From Raphanus sativus (taxonomy: Eukaryota > Streptophyta > Magnoliopsida > Brassicales > Brassicaceae): 64,000 nucleotides of DNA. The stretch is from contig NC_079517.1 in assembly GCF_000801105.2 (NCBI RefSeq), positions 15,004,001 through 15,068,000 of the forward strand, given 5' to 3'. The notes under the pieces are model-generated. The model made no database searches. It saw only the letters and a program-made list of their open reading frames with translations, and was not told where the DNA came from. The stretch's first letter is position 1; every line of letters starts with the position of its first letter. The translations under genes were made by a program, and so were the position numbers. Shown piece by piece: positions 34,096-45,993 of the stretch.

Positions 34096-36190
34096 ATGAA
34101 TTATTTATGCAAGAATATCGTTGTACTGTTTCTACTAGTCCTATTCTCACTCTCTCTCACCGCCGCAAACGCGAGTCATTTCGAATCGCTTCTCCAGCTC
34201 CCGCGAAGACAGTCGCGCTCGACCCGGACCCGAACCCGACCCAGATCCGAACGGCTCCTCCACGTCGGTCATTTCGGAGCAAAAGGCAATGGCTTCACCG
34301 ACGACACTAAAGTAAGTAGTAATGAATCGCTAAAAAAAAAAAAAAAAATTTTCCTGAAAATTTTGAATTTGAATCATACATGATGACATTTGGACAAGTA
34401 GGAATTCAGACAGCTTGTGTCGGATGATTTAAAATTGTGAGAACATTGGTGGTATTGCAGGCGTTCGAAGATGCTTGGAAGACAGCATGTTCGTCTAAAG
34501 GCAAAACAAGAGTCTTGGTCCCAGAAAACTACACTTGTCTTGTTCGACCTATTGATCTTTCGGGTCCTTGTAAAGCAAGACTCACTCTCCAGGTCTGAAA
34601 GCTTCTCTTTTTTTTTCTTAAAAAAAAGAAGCAAATACCTCTCTATACGTTGTTGTTCCTTCATATTGATTGCCTTCCGTGTGTTCTGTTTTTTTTTACA
34701 TCAAATATTAGATCTCTGGTACAATCATTGCTCCTGATGATCCAGATGCTTGGGAAGGTCTAAACCCTCGGAAATGGCTATACTTTCACAGCGTGAGCCG
34801 CTTGACGGTTGAAGGAGGCGGCACTGTTAATGGAATGGGTCAAGAATGGTGGAGAAGATCTTGCAAACACAATCATTCCAATGTTAGTTTCCCTCTCTAT
34901 TTTCTCTTTTAGTTTTTGTTGTCTTGTCTTCAGATTATACCTAAGGGATTCTCACCCCTTGTCTTTTTGCAGCCTTGTCGAGGCGCTCCAACGGTAAGCA
35001 ATCATCCAATTAGTTTCCCTTTTTTTCTATTTGGTGGGTGTGAAAACTATGTTCCTTTTGTAGGCCTTAACATTCCACAAATGCAAGAATATGAGAGTTG
35101 AAAACATCAGTGTGATCGATAGTCAGCAAATGCACATTGCCTTCACCAGCTGTCGCCGTGTCACCATCTCCGCTCTTAAGGTCATAGCTCCAGGCACTAG
35201 TCCCAATACAGATGGAATCCACATTAGCGCCTCTCGTGGTATAGTGGTTGACAACTCCACAGTCAGTACAGGTCCGTTTAGTATATCATCAAGACCTTAA
35301 ACATCTATAGTAAGTATCCTCTCCATGTTTGATAATTGAGTATCTGTTTTTTTTTGTGTGTGTAAGCAGGAGATGATTGTGTTTCCATAGTTAAAAACTC
35401 TTCACAGATCTCCATCAGTAACATTATATGTGGTCCTGGCCACGGCATAAGGTAACCAAAAGCCAGACAACAAAACAGTGAAAGTTCATCATCTAAGTTA
35501 GACTTTTTTTTTCTATAGCATTGGAAGCATAGGAAAATCGAAATCCTGGGAAGAAGTGAAAGACGTGACGGTTGATACGGCCTTCATATCTGACACTGCG
35601 AATGGTGTTCGGATCAAAACCTGGCAGGTGATGATCTCTCATCATGTCACCTTGTGAGATTTTAATGAAAACAACTTTAACCTTTGTTGTCTTTTTTTTA
35701 CCAGGGAGGAAGTGGTTTGGTCTCAAAAATCATCTTTAGGAACATCGAAATGAACAATGTGTCTAACCCCATCATCATCGACCAGTATTACTGCGATTCT
35801 AAGAAGCCGTGTGCGAATCAGGTAAAGAAACTTGTTCAGATACTAAACCTGAAAGTGCAAATTGATTGTTACAAACTCGTAACCAAAAAAAAACTGCAGA
35901 CATCAGCTGTTAGCATCGAGAAAATATCATTTGTGAACGTGCATGGAACTTCAGCGACGAAACAAGCGATCAAGATCTCTTGCAGCGATGCTTCACCGTG
36001 TCGCGACATAGTTCTGCAAGACATTGATCTTGAACCATCAGAAGGTGATGGTTACACAGAGTCCTTCTGCTGGGAAGCTTATGGTTCGAGTTCGGGTCAA
36101 GTGTACCCTCCTTCTTGTCTCCTCTCAGATGACGATAGCTTCTTGGAACAGTCGGTTCAGTCTGGGATTACATCTGTATCATACCTTTGA
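34096..36190 (+). CDS. Polygalacturonase, glycosyl hydrolase family 28 (At1g80170 type)
   Basis: Nine GT-AG exons (34096-34311, 34461-34592, 34712-34882, 34973-34993, 35064-35271, 35370-35451, 35519-35627, 35705-35821, 35900-36190) encode 448 aa; the fourth is only 21 nt. Residues ~1-27 are a hydrophobic signal peptide, followed by an Arg-rich stretch. All four GH28 signatures are present: N228-T-D230, G250-D-D252, G273-H274-G275 and R308-I-K310. The two catalytic-site Asp groups, the His and the substrate-binding RIK are therefore intact. It hydrolyses alpha-1,4-galacturonan in the cell wall after secretion. The protein resembles Arabidopsis At1g80170, a pectin-lyase-fold protein of similar length. 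Its developmental role cannot be read from the sequence. Confidence 0.93.
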
Positions 36191-36963
36191 AACACACGTT
36201 TTTTTAGACTGTAAAATTTACCACGCATTCGCTAAACGTTTTGAAATATTCATGTTTTAGCAAATTCAGTTCAACAGTTATATCCCATTATCATCGAGTT
36301 TCTCTTATGGGGTCAATGGTTTATTGACAAGAGAGACCTATTACGTGAAAAACAATAGAAGAGATGTGCAAATAACCAAAACAATAATGTGCCAGATGTA
36401 ATAAGCAAAACAACTTCAAATGTAATGTGATGAACTATAAAATACTATATAGGGTAACATATGTAATATCTATAACTATGAAACACTCATGTAGTTAAAA
36501 ACAAACAATAGGGTGGAATATCTGTAAGAAAAAAACAAAGTTTGAGGAAACGTTTTGTCATGGGACGAAGCCTTTCGGTGGCTTATCTCTTATAGCGTTT
36601 GAATAAATCTAATCCATTTCTTTGATTAGATTTTATTGCATGCCTAACCTTCTCTTCAAAGAGAATCTTAGATTTGATGGGGGTTAACTTACTGGTTAAT
36701 ACAGAATCGTATATAATATAATGATCTAACGAATATATACTGTAAGATATTTATACCTTCAAACGGCAATACATTGAAGTGGATAAGTGATTATATGACT
36801 TTTACTGATCCATCCATTTAAGTTATATTCCTTCTGAAAGGACCAAAAAGACTAAGGGGATAGGATAACAAATAATCCTATAAATACATCCTTATAATGA
36901 CCACTCATCACCACACAATCCAATTATCAGATTAGCCCTATAACACACACAAAGAGGAGGAAG
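36191..36963. other. Spacer with promoter of the small gene
   Basis: No other gene seen. TATAAATA at 36879-36886, 78 bp before the next ATG, supports transcription of the small gene that follows. Confidence 0.5.
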
Positions 36964-37164
36964 ATGAGCTCATATGCTGTGCAGTATCCTCCTAATGGTA
37001 CCAACTCAGCCAAGGTTATTAAAGAGAAGAGAAGGTTGGTGACGTCACCTTCAAATGGCAATACGCTAGAGAGCAGCAAACCAACGATTTATCACGACGT
37101 GGACAAATGCGCAGAAGCTTTCATTCAAAACTTCCGTCGACGTCTTCGTCTCCTCTCCCTATAG
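36964..37164 (+). CDS. Small basic protein of unknown function, 66 aa
   Basis: A single-exon frame with a good TATA box 78 bp upstream and an A-rich leader ending AGGAAGATGAGC. The C-terminus, DVDKCAEAFIQNFRRRLRL, resembles the conserved tail of plant DUF761-type small proteins (D-x-x-AEAFI-x-xFR-x-x-LRLQ). The N-terminus is Ser/Asn/Lys-rich with no signal peptide or membrane segment. Function is unknown. It lies between the polygalacturonase and the PPR gene, where Arabidopsis has other loci, so I cannot name an orthologue. Coding status is likely because codon use is ordinary and the motif is conserved, but the frame is short. Confidence 0.6.
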   Translation: MSSYAVQYPPNGTNSAKVIKEKRRLVTSPSNGNTLESSKPTIYHDVDKCAEAFIQNFRRRLRLLSL

Positions 37165-38027
37165 AGAGATCTTTGATATAACATTTATGTACTTGCAAAG
37201 GATCCCATGTGCGATTCCATAACACTATCTATATTTGACCTGGATTCGCATGCTTATCCGCTTTTAATGATACTGCAGTCTATCAAGTAATATATCTTAA
37301 TATCATAATGTTACCACAAGTTCTAGACCAAACAGTCAAAGTGTCCTTAAAATTCATAAGTCATGTCCTATAAAACAACTATTCTCTAGAGTTTCAAAAC
37401 AAATCTAAGGTTACACCATAAAAAAATTGTTTGCTTTATGGGATCAAAAATTTAACACAATAGTATGCTTTTAATATTTTGGTAATCAAAAGAATATTGT
37501 TGATCCAACAGTAAGCACAGATTGTGGATCATCTTCTAAATTAACAAAGTAAAGCTTCTTGCTTCCTCAGTTTTTTTTCTTCTCGTTTTAAAGATTCCTA
37601 CCTCTTTCCAGGGCTTATTCGTTGTTTGAGCCAAGTGTCTGTGTGTTCATCATCACCAAACAAATTTCATATCCTTGTCTTTCTCCAGCACACGTGCGAA
37701 AGATTGGTGACATATCTGTGTATGCCAAATTGCTCCTCGCAGCTGAAATCAAAACGAGGACATAAGATCTTGGAGTCAACTACATCTCTACAAGAAAGAC
37801 TATGATTCATCACTTACTGAGTAGCTCTATTAACATTGGAAGAACAAATAGTTGAAATTTGTTAAATAAGATGTTAGCGTGCCTCCTAATATAGGACCAT
37901 AACCATTTTCCAGTTCCACCACAACTATACCAATGAGAAACTCTGGAGAACGTCTGGAAAGAAAGAGAACCCTTTTGTCCCTTCCCCAATAGTCGTGTAA
38001 ATGCAACAAACTTCATGTAAAACACCA
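37165..38027. other. Convergent spacer
   Basis: 3' flanks of the small gene and of the minus-strand PPR gene. No gene or element ends recognised. Confidence 0.5.
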
Positions 38028-39191
38028 TTACAAAACGGACTCCAGAGAGAACAACTGTTTTGAGCTGTAAGGAGGGACCCGTTTCCGAACTAACCCCATT
38101 ACCAACTTAGCCTGATCAACCTGTCCCTTTTTCACAAGCCCGTCCAGCAACATACCAACCGTGTCCAAATTCGGATACCACTTCTTCCTCATACAATCCT
38201 TACACATCGTATAACCCAAATCAAACTTCCCGGCCTTACACAAATAATGGATCATCGTCTGGTAGATCTTCACGTTGGGTTTGCAACCTCTCCCATGCAT
38301 CGCCGTATAAACCCTTTCCGCCATCTCAGGGAACCCCGCCACGAAAAACCCTTTGATCACCATGTTATACGTCACCCCGTCCGGTTCCATCTGGAGTTTC
38401 GGCATCAGAAGCAACAGATCATTTGCATCCCAAGCTCGCCCCCTATTCACTAAAAACTGAATCCTAACATTAAAGGTGGTGAGGTTAGGCCTACACCCCT
38501 TGAGTACCATACGGTTCCACAGTCCATTGCCAACCACATACCTGTCCTCCTGCTTGTAGAACGCAGATATAAGCGTAGTATACGTAACCACGTCTGGTTC
38601 CAAACCAGACTTCTCCATCTCCTTCAACACCAGAGAAGCCTTGTCGAGAAACCCCATCTCGCAGAGAGATTTAATAGCAATATTAAAAGAAACTGCATCC
38701 ATTACAACTCCGTGCTCGGGAGCACGGAGAAGGAAGTCCTGGATGACGTGGAGATCAGGTTTAAAAGTCAAGACTTTAAGCGCGGCGTTGAAGGATTTAA
38801 CAGTCCTCTTGGACGAATCCATACCGTGGAAAGTATCCAGAGCCTGCTTGGTCATTCCAGCCTTGCCGTATAACATAATGACCCTGACGATGAAGCCCTC
38901 GCGTCGAGCCTGTGGGAGCGTCTTCTGATGCTCGAGAAGCTCCTCGATGAGATCAAACCGATGCGCCCCGGCTAGTCTTGAAACCGTGTCTTGGAAAGCG
39001 AAACGGTTCTCGATGAGTAAGGTGTTAGTGGCGTTGGATTTGAAGAGGTTGAATAGCTTCTCGGGGTCTCGCTCAGATTTAAGCTTGACAAGGGCAGGCT
39101 CCTGAGAGGAGGTGGTAGATGCAAGAGCAGTGGTGGCTATAGAGGAACAAGAACGGAAGAAGAATCTGCGAATGGGTGGGAGAGAGAGCAT
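38028..39191 (-). CDS. P-class PPR protein, mitochondrial type (At1g80150-like)
   Basis: An intronless frame of 387 aa. The first ~30 residues (MLSLPPIRRFFFRSCSS) are basic and Ser-rich, a probable mitochondrial targeting peptide. From about residue 90 there are eight or more 35-residue PPR motifs. Clear ones are VSFNIAIKSLCEMGFLDKA, PDVVTYTTLISAFYK, PDGVTYNMVIKGFFVAG and PNVKIYQTMIHYLCKAGK. There is no E or DYW tail, so RNA processing or stabilisation is more likely than editing. The position between the polygalacturonase and AHP6 fits At1g80150, annotated as a TPR-like/PPR protein of ~397 aa. The RNA target is unknown. A noncoding 5' exon upstream (about 39250-39550) is possible but unproven. 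Confidence 0.88.
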   Translation of the reverse strand: MLSLPPIRRFFFRSCSSIATTALASTTSSQEPALVKLKSERDPEKLFNLFKSNATNTLLIENRFAFQDTVSRLAGAHRFDLIEELLEHQKTLPQARREGFIVRVIMLYGKAGMTKQALDTFHGMDSSKRTVKSFNAALKVLTFKPDLHVIQDFLLRAPEHGVVMDAVSFNIAIKSLCEMGFLDKASLVLKEMEKSGLEPDVVTYTTLISAFYKQEDRYVVGNGLWNRMVLKGCRPNLTTFNVRIQFLVNRGRAWDANDLLLLMPKLQMEPDGVTYNMVIKGFFVAGFPEMAERVYTAMHGRGCKPNVKIYQTMIHYLCKAGKFDLGYTMCKDCMRKKWYPNLDTVGMLLDGLVKKGQVDQAKLVMGLVRKRVPPYSSKQLFSLESVL

Positions 39192-39734
39192 GATCCAGGA
39201 GGGCCTCCTTCCTCGAGGCTAAACATGCCCTGTCTAGTGAACCAGTATAAGATCTACAAAACCAATCCTAACCAGATTAAACCAAAATCTATCTACCTCA
39301 GATTCGAAAAATTATTCTAAAACGCAATGCGATTTTCAATCAACAACCATCTCCAAGAAAAATCGCGCCGCACAGAACTAAACACAGCAGGCGATGATTC
39401 TAAGTATGGGAGTGGTGAGCGGGAAAAAGGAGAGAAGTTTCGATCTGAGGAGGATCCCTGAGACCGAGGTTAGCAGGAGGCTCTGACGACGGGACTGGTT
39501 CGAGAGAAACGGAGGAGGTTTAAGGTTTTTGGGTTTTGAGAATGAACAAACAAATTTCAGTGAACTATTGGGCCCAAATGTTCTTTGATTCTTCAATGGG
39601 CTTTTTGACTTTAAAAAAAAAGTTTTATGCTAAATTTCAATTTATATTGGGCCATGAAGTCATTCATACATGTATCTCTTAGTCATCGGGAAACTGTAAA
39701 AGTCAACCACATTTACTTTTCTTACTCGGTTCAA
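39192..39734. other. 5' region of the PPR gene
   Basis: Promoter/5' UTR of the minus-strand PPR gene. The more GC-rich part up to ~39550 may be transcribed leader. No other gene seen. Confidence 0.4.
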
Positions 39735-40380
39735 TCTATCTTATTAAAACAGAAATATTATGTTGGACCTAACATTTATTTTGTAAGTATTTAAATTAAA
39801 TATACATTTATACTTTATAATTAAACATACATTAAATCACTAATGTTTCTTTCTTTATACTACTATCCATGTTTCCAAACAATATACTTATTTCTTTATA
39901 CTACTATCAATGTTTCCAAACAATATATTTTTATACTACTATCAATGTTTCCAAATAATACAATAATTAATCTTAGTTATTTTATATCTATCATTTTCTC
40001 TTTAAAATTTTGTAAAAACGTCATAATTTCATAAATTACAAAATAGTGAACTTTAAAATTTCGATGATAAGATTACAAATTATGAAACTATTACAATTTA
40101 AATCCAATTAGATTACATATCGGTCATCCATCAGTTCAATCAGTTAGTCTCGGGTTTTAGTGATTTTTTAATATGAATATTTTAAAAACATAAATTGAAT
40201 TGTCAGATCTCCGGAGTAACCGGTATGATCACAATCGGGTTGAATTTAAAAATACTGATTTAAATGCAAAAATATTTTAAATACACACTCTTTAAAAAGA
40301 ACCAAAATATTTGTTAAATTATTAGTGAAATTTTTCATCGTAAAATATCCCGCGTTTCAAAAGCGCGGGTCAAAATCTAG
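39735..40380 (+). mobile_element. Non-autonomous Helitron, 646 bp (family copy 2)
   Basis: Starts TCTATCTTATTAAAACAG and ends with a GC-rich hairpin (CCGCGTTT / AAGCGCGG, one G-T pair) plus TCAAAATCTAG, flanked by A and T. It is collinear with the copy at 4032-4717 over its whole length, with scattered substitutions and a ~40-bp length difference in a TTTCTTTATACTACTAT repeat. No coding. Confidence 0.85.
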
Positions 40381-41010
40381 TACACCATTACATATCAAGA
40401 CAAGACATCTATAGTTAGTAACCACATGGTCCACGGTTTTATAGTAAACGGTTATCTCAGATTCATTTTTTTACTCTCAAGTGATAATAGTATATCTAAT
40501 ATCTTCATCCGTGTTGTTCTTTTTTTTTTTTTTTTTTTAATCATCCGTGTTGTTCTTGTTTACGCTTTATCCAGAAAGTAAACTTATCGTTTCATTGGAC
40601 AACCTGAATTTTCGATGCTGTTCAAATAATATGGAAGTTACGTTGTTTGATGCTACCATATCTTCTTTTCGCGGGGCCCATTTTCTTCTTTTATCGTTTT
40701 CTACAGTACAGTTTTTTTTTGGCATCCTCTACAGTACAGTTTCTTTTGCATAGTAGCTTTTACAGGGGTTTTTTTTTTACCAAAGTAGTTTTTAATGTTT
40801 CTCTAAGATGGGTGTAACAAAATAATACGTAGGATCTGGGAAACAAATACATAAAGCGATTGTAGTTTGAATTTATGAAAGAGTAGTAACAAAGCATTAG
40901 AAAATAAAAGAAAGCTTGGCTAGCTTACGACTCGGTACAATACATCACACACTAATTTTATGTCATTGCTTTAGTTATCAGAATTTTATGATAGAACGTA
41001 ATTATAAAAT
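40381..41010. other. Spacer and AHP6 3' region
   Basis: Contains an imperfect duplication of ATCCGTGTTGTTCTT around a T-run (40507-40558). No gene seen; the right part is the AHP6 3' UTR. Confidence 0.5.
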
Positions 41011-41957
41011 CTACATTGGATATCTGACTCCTGCAGCTAATAGCCTCTGCTGCTCCAGCTGCAACCATATTCAGATTAAATTCAACAAAATTTAGTATAA
41101 CATCATGAATGGATACCAAGATATATGTTTGCTTCTGCTTCATGTTTAGTATATATATAATAAATATACAGTTGAAGACTGGTCGACCAAAGTTACGTAG
41201 ACTGTTCTGTGTGTAACTCATCAAGTACCTGGAAGAGTTCATGCATCATGTTCTTGAGGTAATGATACTCATGCTCTACTACCTCCAGCCCTCTCAAGCA
41301 CCTGAAGTTTCATGCATGATAATTTTTTTAAAAGAAGTCATTATATAGACACTAATATTTTGTAAGTAATATGAGGGCCATAAAAGAGTAATGTTGTACC
41401 CTGGGCGGTTGTTAAGCTCGGAAGCAGAGCGAAATGCAACACAGACGTTACGAACCCTACGAGCACCAATGCTGGAACTGCTTCCTACCAACTGATTCAG
41501 ATGCAATCCTATCTTCTTGTAGTCCGAGAATTCTCTATCCATCCTGTGTTCATCCATTTATTTATTCATCTTACATATTCTTGGACCTAATAGTTATGGA
41601 CATGCAATCAAAGGAAAGAAAAGATATACAGATCATGGAACTAACAGCAATAATCTAAGGCTGCGGAGTAGCTTCTCGGATTCGTCAAAATAGATATTAA
41701 TGACATCGTACACAAAGGTTGGCGAAGTGTCATCTTGAAGCTGCTGCAGCTGCAAGAACTGCTCGTCCAGCACCCCCTATGTAACATTGAGTATCCCTTT
41801 TAGTTAGAACCACCACTTTATATATATATATATATATATATATACATAAAATGTGTACGGAATTATTGTTTTATAGAGTAAGTTAAACCTGATGGAAAAG
41901 GGAGGTTAGAAGGCGGTTGATGTCGGCTTGAAGCCGGTCCACACCCAACCCCAACAT
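41011..41957 (-). CDS. AHP6: Pseudo-histidine phosphotransfer protein AHP6
   Basis: Five GT-AG exons on the minus strand (41957-41889, 41776-41646, 41543-41400, 41301-41229, 41058-41011) give 154 aa, the same length as Arabidopsis AHP6. The protein is an all-helical HPt domain. Where true phosphotransfer proteins have the phospho-accepting His (H-x-L-K-G-S-S), this one has Asn83 in HLNQLVGSSSSIGA. AHP6 therefore cannot carry phosphate and acts as a dominant inhibitor of cytokinin two-component signalling, controlling protoxylem and phyllotaxis in Arabidopsis (At1g80100). The rest of the HPt surface (GSSSS, conserved C-terminal helix with EYHYLKNMMHEL) is kept. The call is supported by the Asn, the exact length and synteny with TMM. 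Confidence 0.95.
41818..41845. repeat. (TA)n microsatellite in AHP6 intron 1
   Basis: About 14 TA units inside the first intron (41888-41777). Confidence 0.8.
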
Positions 41958-43008
41958 CCACAACGGCACACCCGTCTTGTTCGGTTTTCCGGTACAGATA
42001 TTTCTTCTCTTTATTACCGGGAAGGGCTTGCTTCAACTCCTTCCTAGAGGGCTTAAGGTTATGATAAGACTTTGCGTTTGATGAGGTGTATTTATACCTG
42101 TGCGGAAGTGAGGTGACCCACTTCTATTCAAACTTCTAAGAGGCAGTCAGCCAGGTTACCTTTCTCCCACTTTTAGCGTGATCAACATTTCCTTTTTTTT
42201 CAAAAAAGAATTACTAAATTAATACTGTGTGTAAATATAAATTTCACGCGTGTGAAAAAAGGTTAGTGGAAGAAAGGGGTAAATTTCGAGGAGGGTGTGG
42301 GGAATAAACGGGACCGTTCCAGAGAAGTGTGTACGGTGTACCTGTAGACGAGTCACCGGTTACAGCCGCCTGCCAGTTACCCCGCGTGACACTGCCAATT
42401 ACGGCGTTATTCCTCCCGACAACCACCTGTAACCGGTCAGACCAGGTTACACCTCCCGCAGCCTATAAGTTATATCTGCCTTAAATCGACTACCATTTTT
42501 TTTTGTTAAACATTCAATCAAGAACTTGTGTATATATGTTCCTTTATTCACTTTTTGTCATACCTTCTAATTTTTTTAATACAGTAATCTAAAATGTTTC
42601 TTTATCTATGATTGTTTAATCTAAATCGACTGAATACAACTGACATTTATAAGTTATCCTGTTATTAATCATATAACTGATCTGTATTATGAGAGTTTTA
42701 AGATCTGATTATAGCATAATAAATTAATAATCCACTCTTGAGTCTTGACATTGGAGAAAAAGCATTATACAAAAAGTTTTTAAAATGAGGGCATGCATTA
42801 GTTTCTGATGAGAATGTAAAAGAAAAGCCCAACTTTGTTGCTCCCTCGTATGACGAGCGGCTTTCCCACTAACTTTGCAGTGAGTGTTCGCTATTCTCCA
42901 TGCTTCAAATTCAATCCATCCTTTTCTAATCCTAAAAAGGCTTCTCCCTTTCTCGATCTAATAAATATAAATTGTCTTTTTTTCAGAAACTGCAGAAGAG
43001 GACAAGAA
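41958..43008 (-). promoter_or_regulatory. AHP6 upstream region
   Basis: Includes the AHP6 leader and a GC-richer segment (42290-42470) with several GTTAC/GTAACC motifs. Beyond ~42480 it is AT-rich. No gene seen. The CACTA element begins at 43009. Confidence 0.4.
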
Positions 43009-43359
43009 CACTACAAGAAAACACCCGGAATTCCGACGGCGGTTCCGACGGACACAAAAGTCGTCGGATGTTTTTGACGACTTTCAGACCGATTTCCGAC
43101 GAAAACGAAAAATATGAAGTCGTCGGTATTCCGTCAATATATTCTGACGGAATACCGAGGAAAAGAGGTCTGTCGGTATATTCCGACGACATTACGACGA
43201 CATTCTGATAAAACATGGTTCGTCGGTATTCCGTCAGAATATACTGACGGAATACAGACGATATTTCGATCAACATATATAAACGTTGGGGTCGTCGGAA
43301 ATTCGTCGGTGTATTCTGACGGAATACCGACGACATAAGATTTCATAAAAGTTTCGATA

Positions 43360-44370
43360 TGTCCTCGGTAATCCGTCAGAAAATACTGACGACATTCTGA
43401 CGGTTTCATTAAATTTTCGATATGTCCTCGGTAATCCGTCAGAGTCCAGTCCGTCGGAATGTCGTCGGTATTTTCTGACGGATTACCGAGGACATGTGTT
43501 TCTACAAAATTTAAAACATGAAAATCTACAAATTTATATGTCAAAAGTATGAAAATAACACATGATAAGTCTTTAGTATAGTATTAGATCGCAACCGTTC
43601 AAATATAACAACTCATTTAAATATTTATGTATGCATATCATTGTTTTCACAACATCTCATCTTAACATTCATATACTTATACAATCATATTTATAATCTT
43701 ACACTACAAAAAATGTTGTTGTGTTAAATCATGTTATAAAAATATATTTATTGTTAAATCTTTATGCAAATACTATATTTCTTATCAAATATTTGGATTT
43801 TGCATTTAGAAACTTGAAACCAACCCCTAAACACTAAGTCGTCGGAATTCCGTCGAATTTTCTGACGGATTACCGAGGACATATGGTTTCATTGAATTTT
43901 CGATATGTCCTCGGTAATCCGTCAGAAAATACCGACGACATTCCGACGGACATGTCCAGTCCGTCAGAATGTCGTCAGTATTTTCTGACGGATTACCGAG
44001 GACATGTGTTTCTACAAAATTTTAAACATAAAAATCTACAAATTTATATGCCAAAAGTATGAAAATAACACATAATAAGTCTTTAGTATAGTATTAGATC
44101 ACAACCGTTCAAATATAGCAACTCATTTAAATATTTATGTATGCATATCATTGTTTTCACAACATCTCATCTTAACATTCATATACTTATACAATCATAT
44201 TTATAATCTTACACTACAAAAAAATGTTGTTGTGTTAAATCATGTTATAAAAATATATTTATTGTTAAATCTTTATTCAAATACTATATTTCTTATCAAA
44301 GATTTGGATTTTACATTTAAAAACTTGAAACCAACCCCTAAACACTAAGTCGTCGGAATTCCGTCAGAAT
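43360..44370. repeat. Direct tandem duplication inside the CACTA element, unit ~510 bp
   Basis: The segment around 43449-43840 recurs at 43959-44350 with a 510-511-bp offset and few substitutions, including the phrase AACCAACCCCTAAACACTAAG at the right edge. Each unit carries a copy of the palindromic motif array. Confidence 0.8.
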
Positions 44371-45155
44371 GGGTCGTCAGTATTCCGTCGAAAAATACTG
44401 ACGAACAATATATCCGTCGGTATTCTAATTTCCCCGGGAAAACCAAACCGCGTGAAAATTTTCGTGAACCGCCTTTTCGTATATATTTAATGATTCTGAC
44501 GGAATACTGACGAACTTCGTCCGTCAGAATCATTAAATATAAAAAAACCCTTCTTCTTCTTCTTCTTCGTTATCACCGCCTTTCTCTCAAACCTCTTCGC
44601 GATTCCTCTCCTTCTGACGGCGATTCCGGCCAAACTCGAGCTCCCTTCACCGGCGAATCACCTCCTCATCCTCATATCTCTTCTCCAAACCCCTAATCAT
44701 GTAAGAATCATCCCCTCCTCATCTAATCTCAAGTTTTTAGGGTTTTGGTTTTTAGATTTTAGGTTGTTTGATTGTAAACCTGAATTTTAGGTTGTTTGAT
44801 TGTAAATTCTAGGATTGAATGGATAGTTTAGGATATATATGTTTGGATTGTTGTTTGGTTTGTTGTTTATTTTTTTGGACTTTTTTGGTGTTTTGGTTAA
44901 AATTCAAAACGTTTTTCAAGTTTTAAAACGTTTTTTGATTTTTTTAAACGTTTTTTGATTTTTAAAAACGTGTATATGATTTATAAAAACGTTTTTATGA
45001 TTTTTTCAAACGTTTTTTGATTTTTTCAAACGTTTTTGATTTTTTATATATTTTTATTTTTAAAAACGTGTATATGATTTTTAAAAACGTTTTTATGATT
45101 TTTTCAAAACGTTTTTCAAGTTTACAGTATATATAGAATTCTTTATAATTTTTAT

Positions 45156-45209
<54 letters not shown>

Positions 45210-45405
45210 TATATATATAATTTTTTAATATTTTATAAAGTTTTATACATATATATGTATAAATCATGTATAAAAAATTTAAGAATTTTTTATAATTTTA
45301 TACATATATATATATATATATAATTTTAATATTTTATAATTCTTATACATATATATATAAATTTTTAATATTTTATAATTTTTTATACATATATATGTAT
45401 AAATC

Positions 45406-45993
45406 ATGTCTAATAATGGCGGTTTTTTGATCGAAGCAAATGAGGGTAATCCCGTTGATAATCTCCAACTCATCAAGGTGGCTCACACTAACAAGAAGAC
45501 GGGTCAAATCCAAGACGTTGTCATCAAAGGTGTCGTTGAAATGGTGGAAACTGAAATAGCATCTCAGTCTCAGTCTCAGCCTCTCTCTGATGACGGCGAT
45601 TCTACAGGAGCGTCAACCAACTTGTCTCGATTGCAAATCAATGAGATGGTTGAAAAGGTAAATTTCAAAATTAATAAGTTTATTTTATAAGGTAGTTTAT
45701 ATACTAACTTTAAATATTTTTGTAGGCCGCTCCTAAAAGGAAAGGAGACCGTTTAGTTGGGCTGGCCCGCCGTGCTTCTTCGTATCCGACATCTTCTTCG
45801 CAAGCTCCGTATGCCGATCCCATGATTCTCGAGGAGCTGCATGACAAAGATGAACGGATGTGGCATTGGAGCAGCAGAACGCCACTATCCTTACCCTGAA
45901 CCAAACCATCCTTGCTGAGCTGGCATCGCAAAAGAAGACCACGCAGAGATCATGGAGAAGCTAAACCGTTTGTTTCCTTCGATCAGTTCTTAG
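45406..45993 (+). pseudogene. Broken TnpA / Transposase_24-type gene of the CACTA element
   Basis: Exon 45406-45657 is followed by a GT-AG intron and a second exon from 45726. Recognisable peptides include VAHTNKKTGQIQDVV, VEMVETEIASQSQSQ, LVGLARRASSYP and DPMILEELHDKDER, which belong to the Ptta/En-Spm (Transposase_24) family encoded by plant CACTA elements. After DKDER the frame shifts, so the frame in use stops early at 45897. The coiled-coil-like continuation (LTLNQTILAELASQKK) runs in another frame, and a second shift lies near 45947. The N-terminal half of the family protein is missing. Not functional as read. Confidence 0.75.

Noticed and set aside
43114..43544. Open frames with repeated SVFRQ/EYTDGIPT peptides
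   Set aside because: Translations of the CACTA sub-terminal motif array, open by repetition and not by coding.
44995..45476. Ile/Tyr/Lys-rich minus-strand frames
   Set aside because: Translation of AT microsatellite DNA inside the CACTA element.
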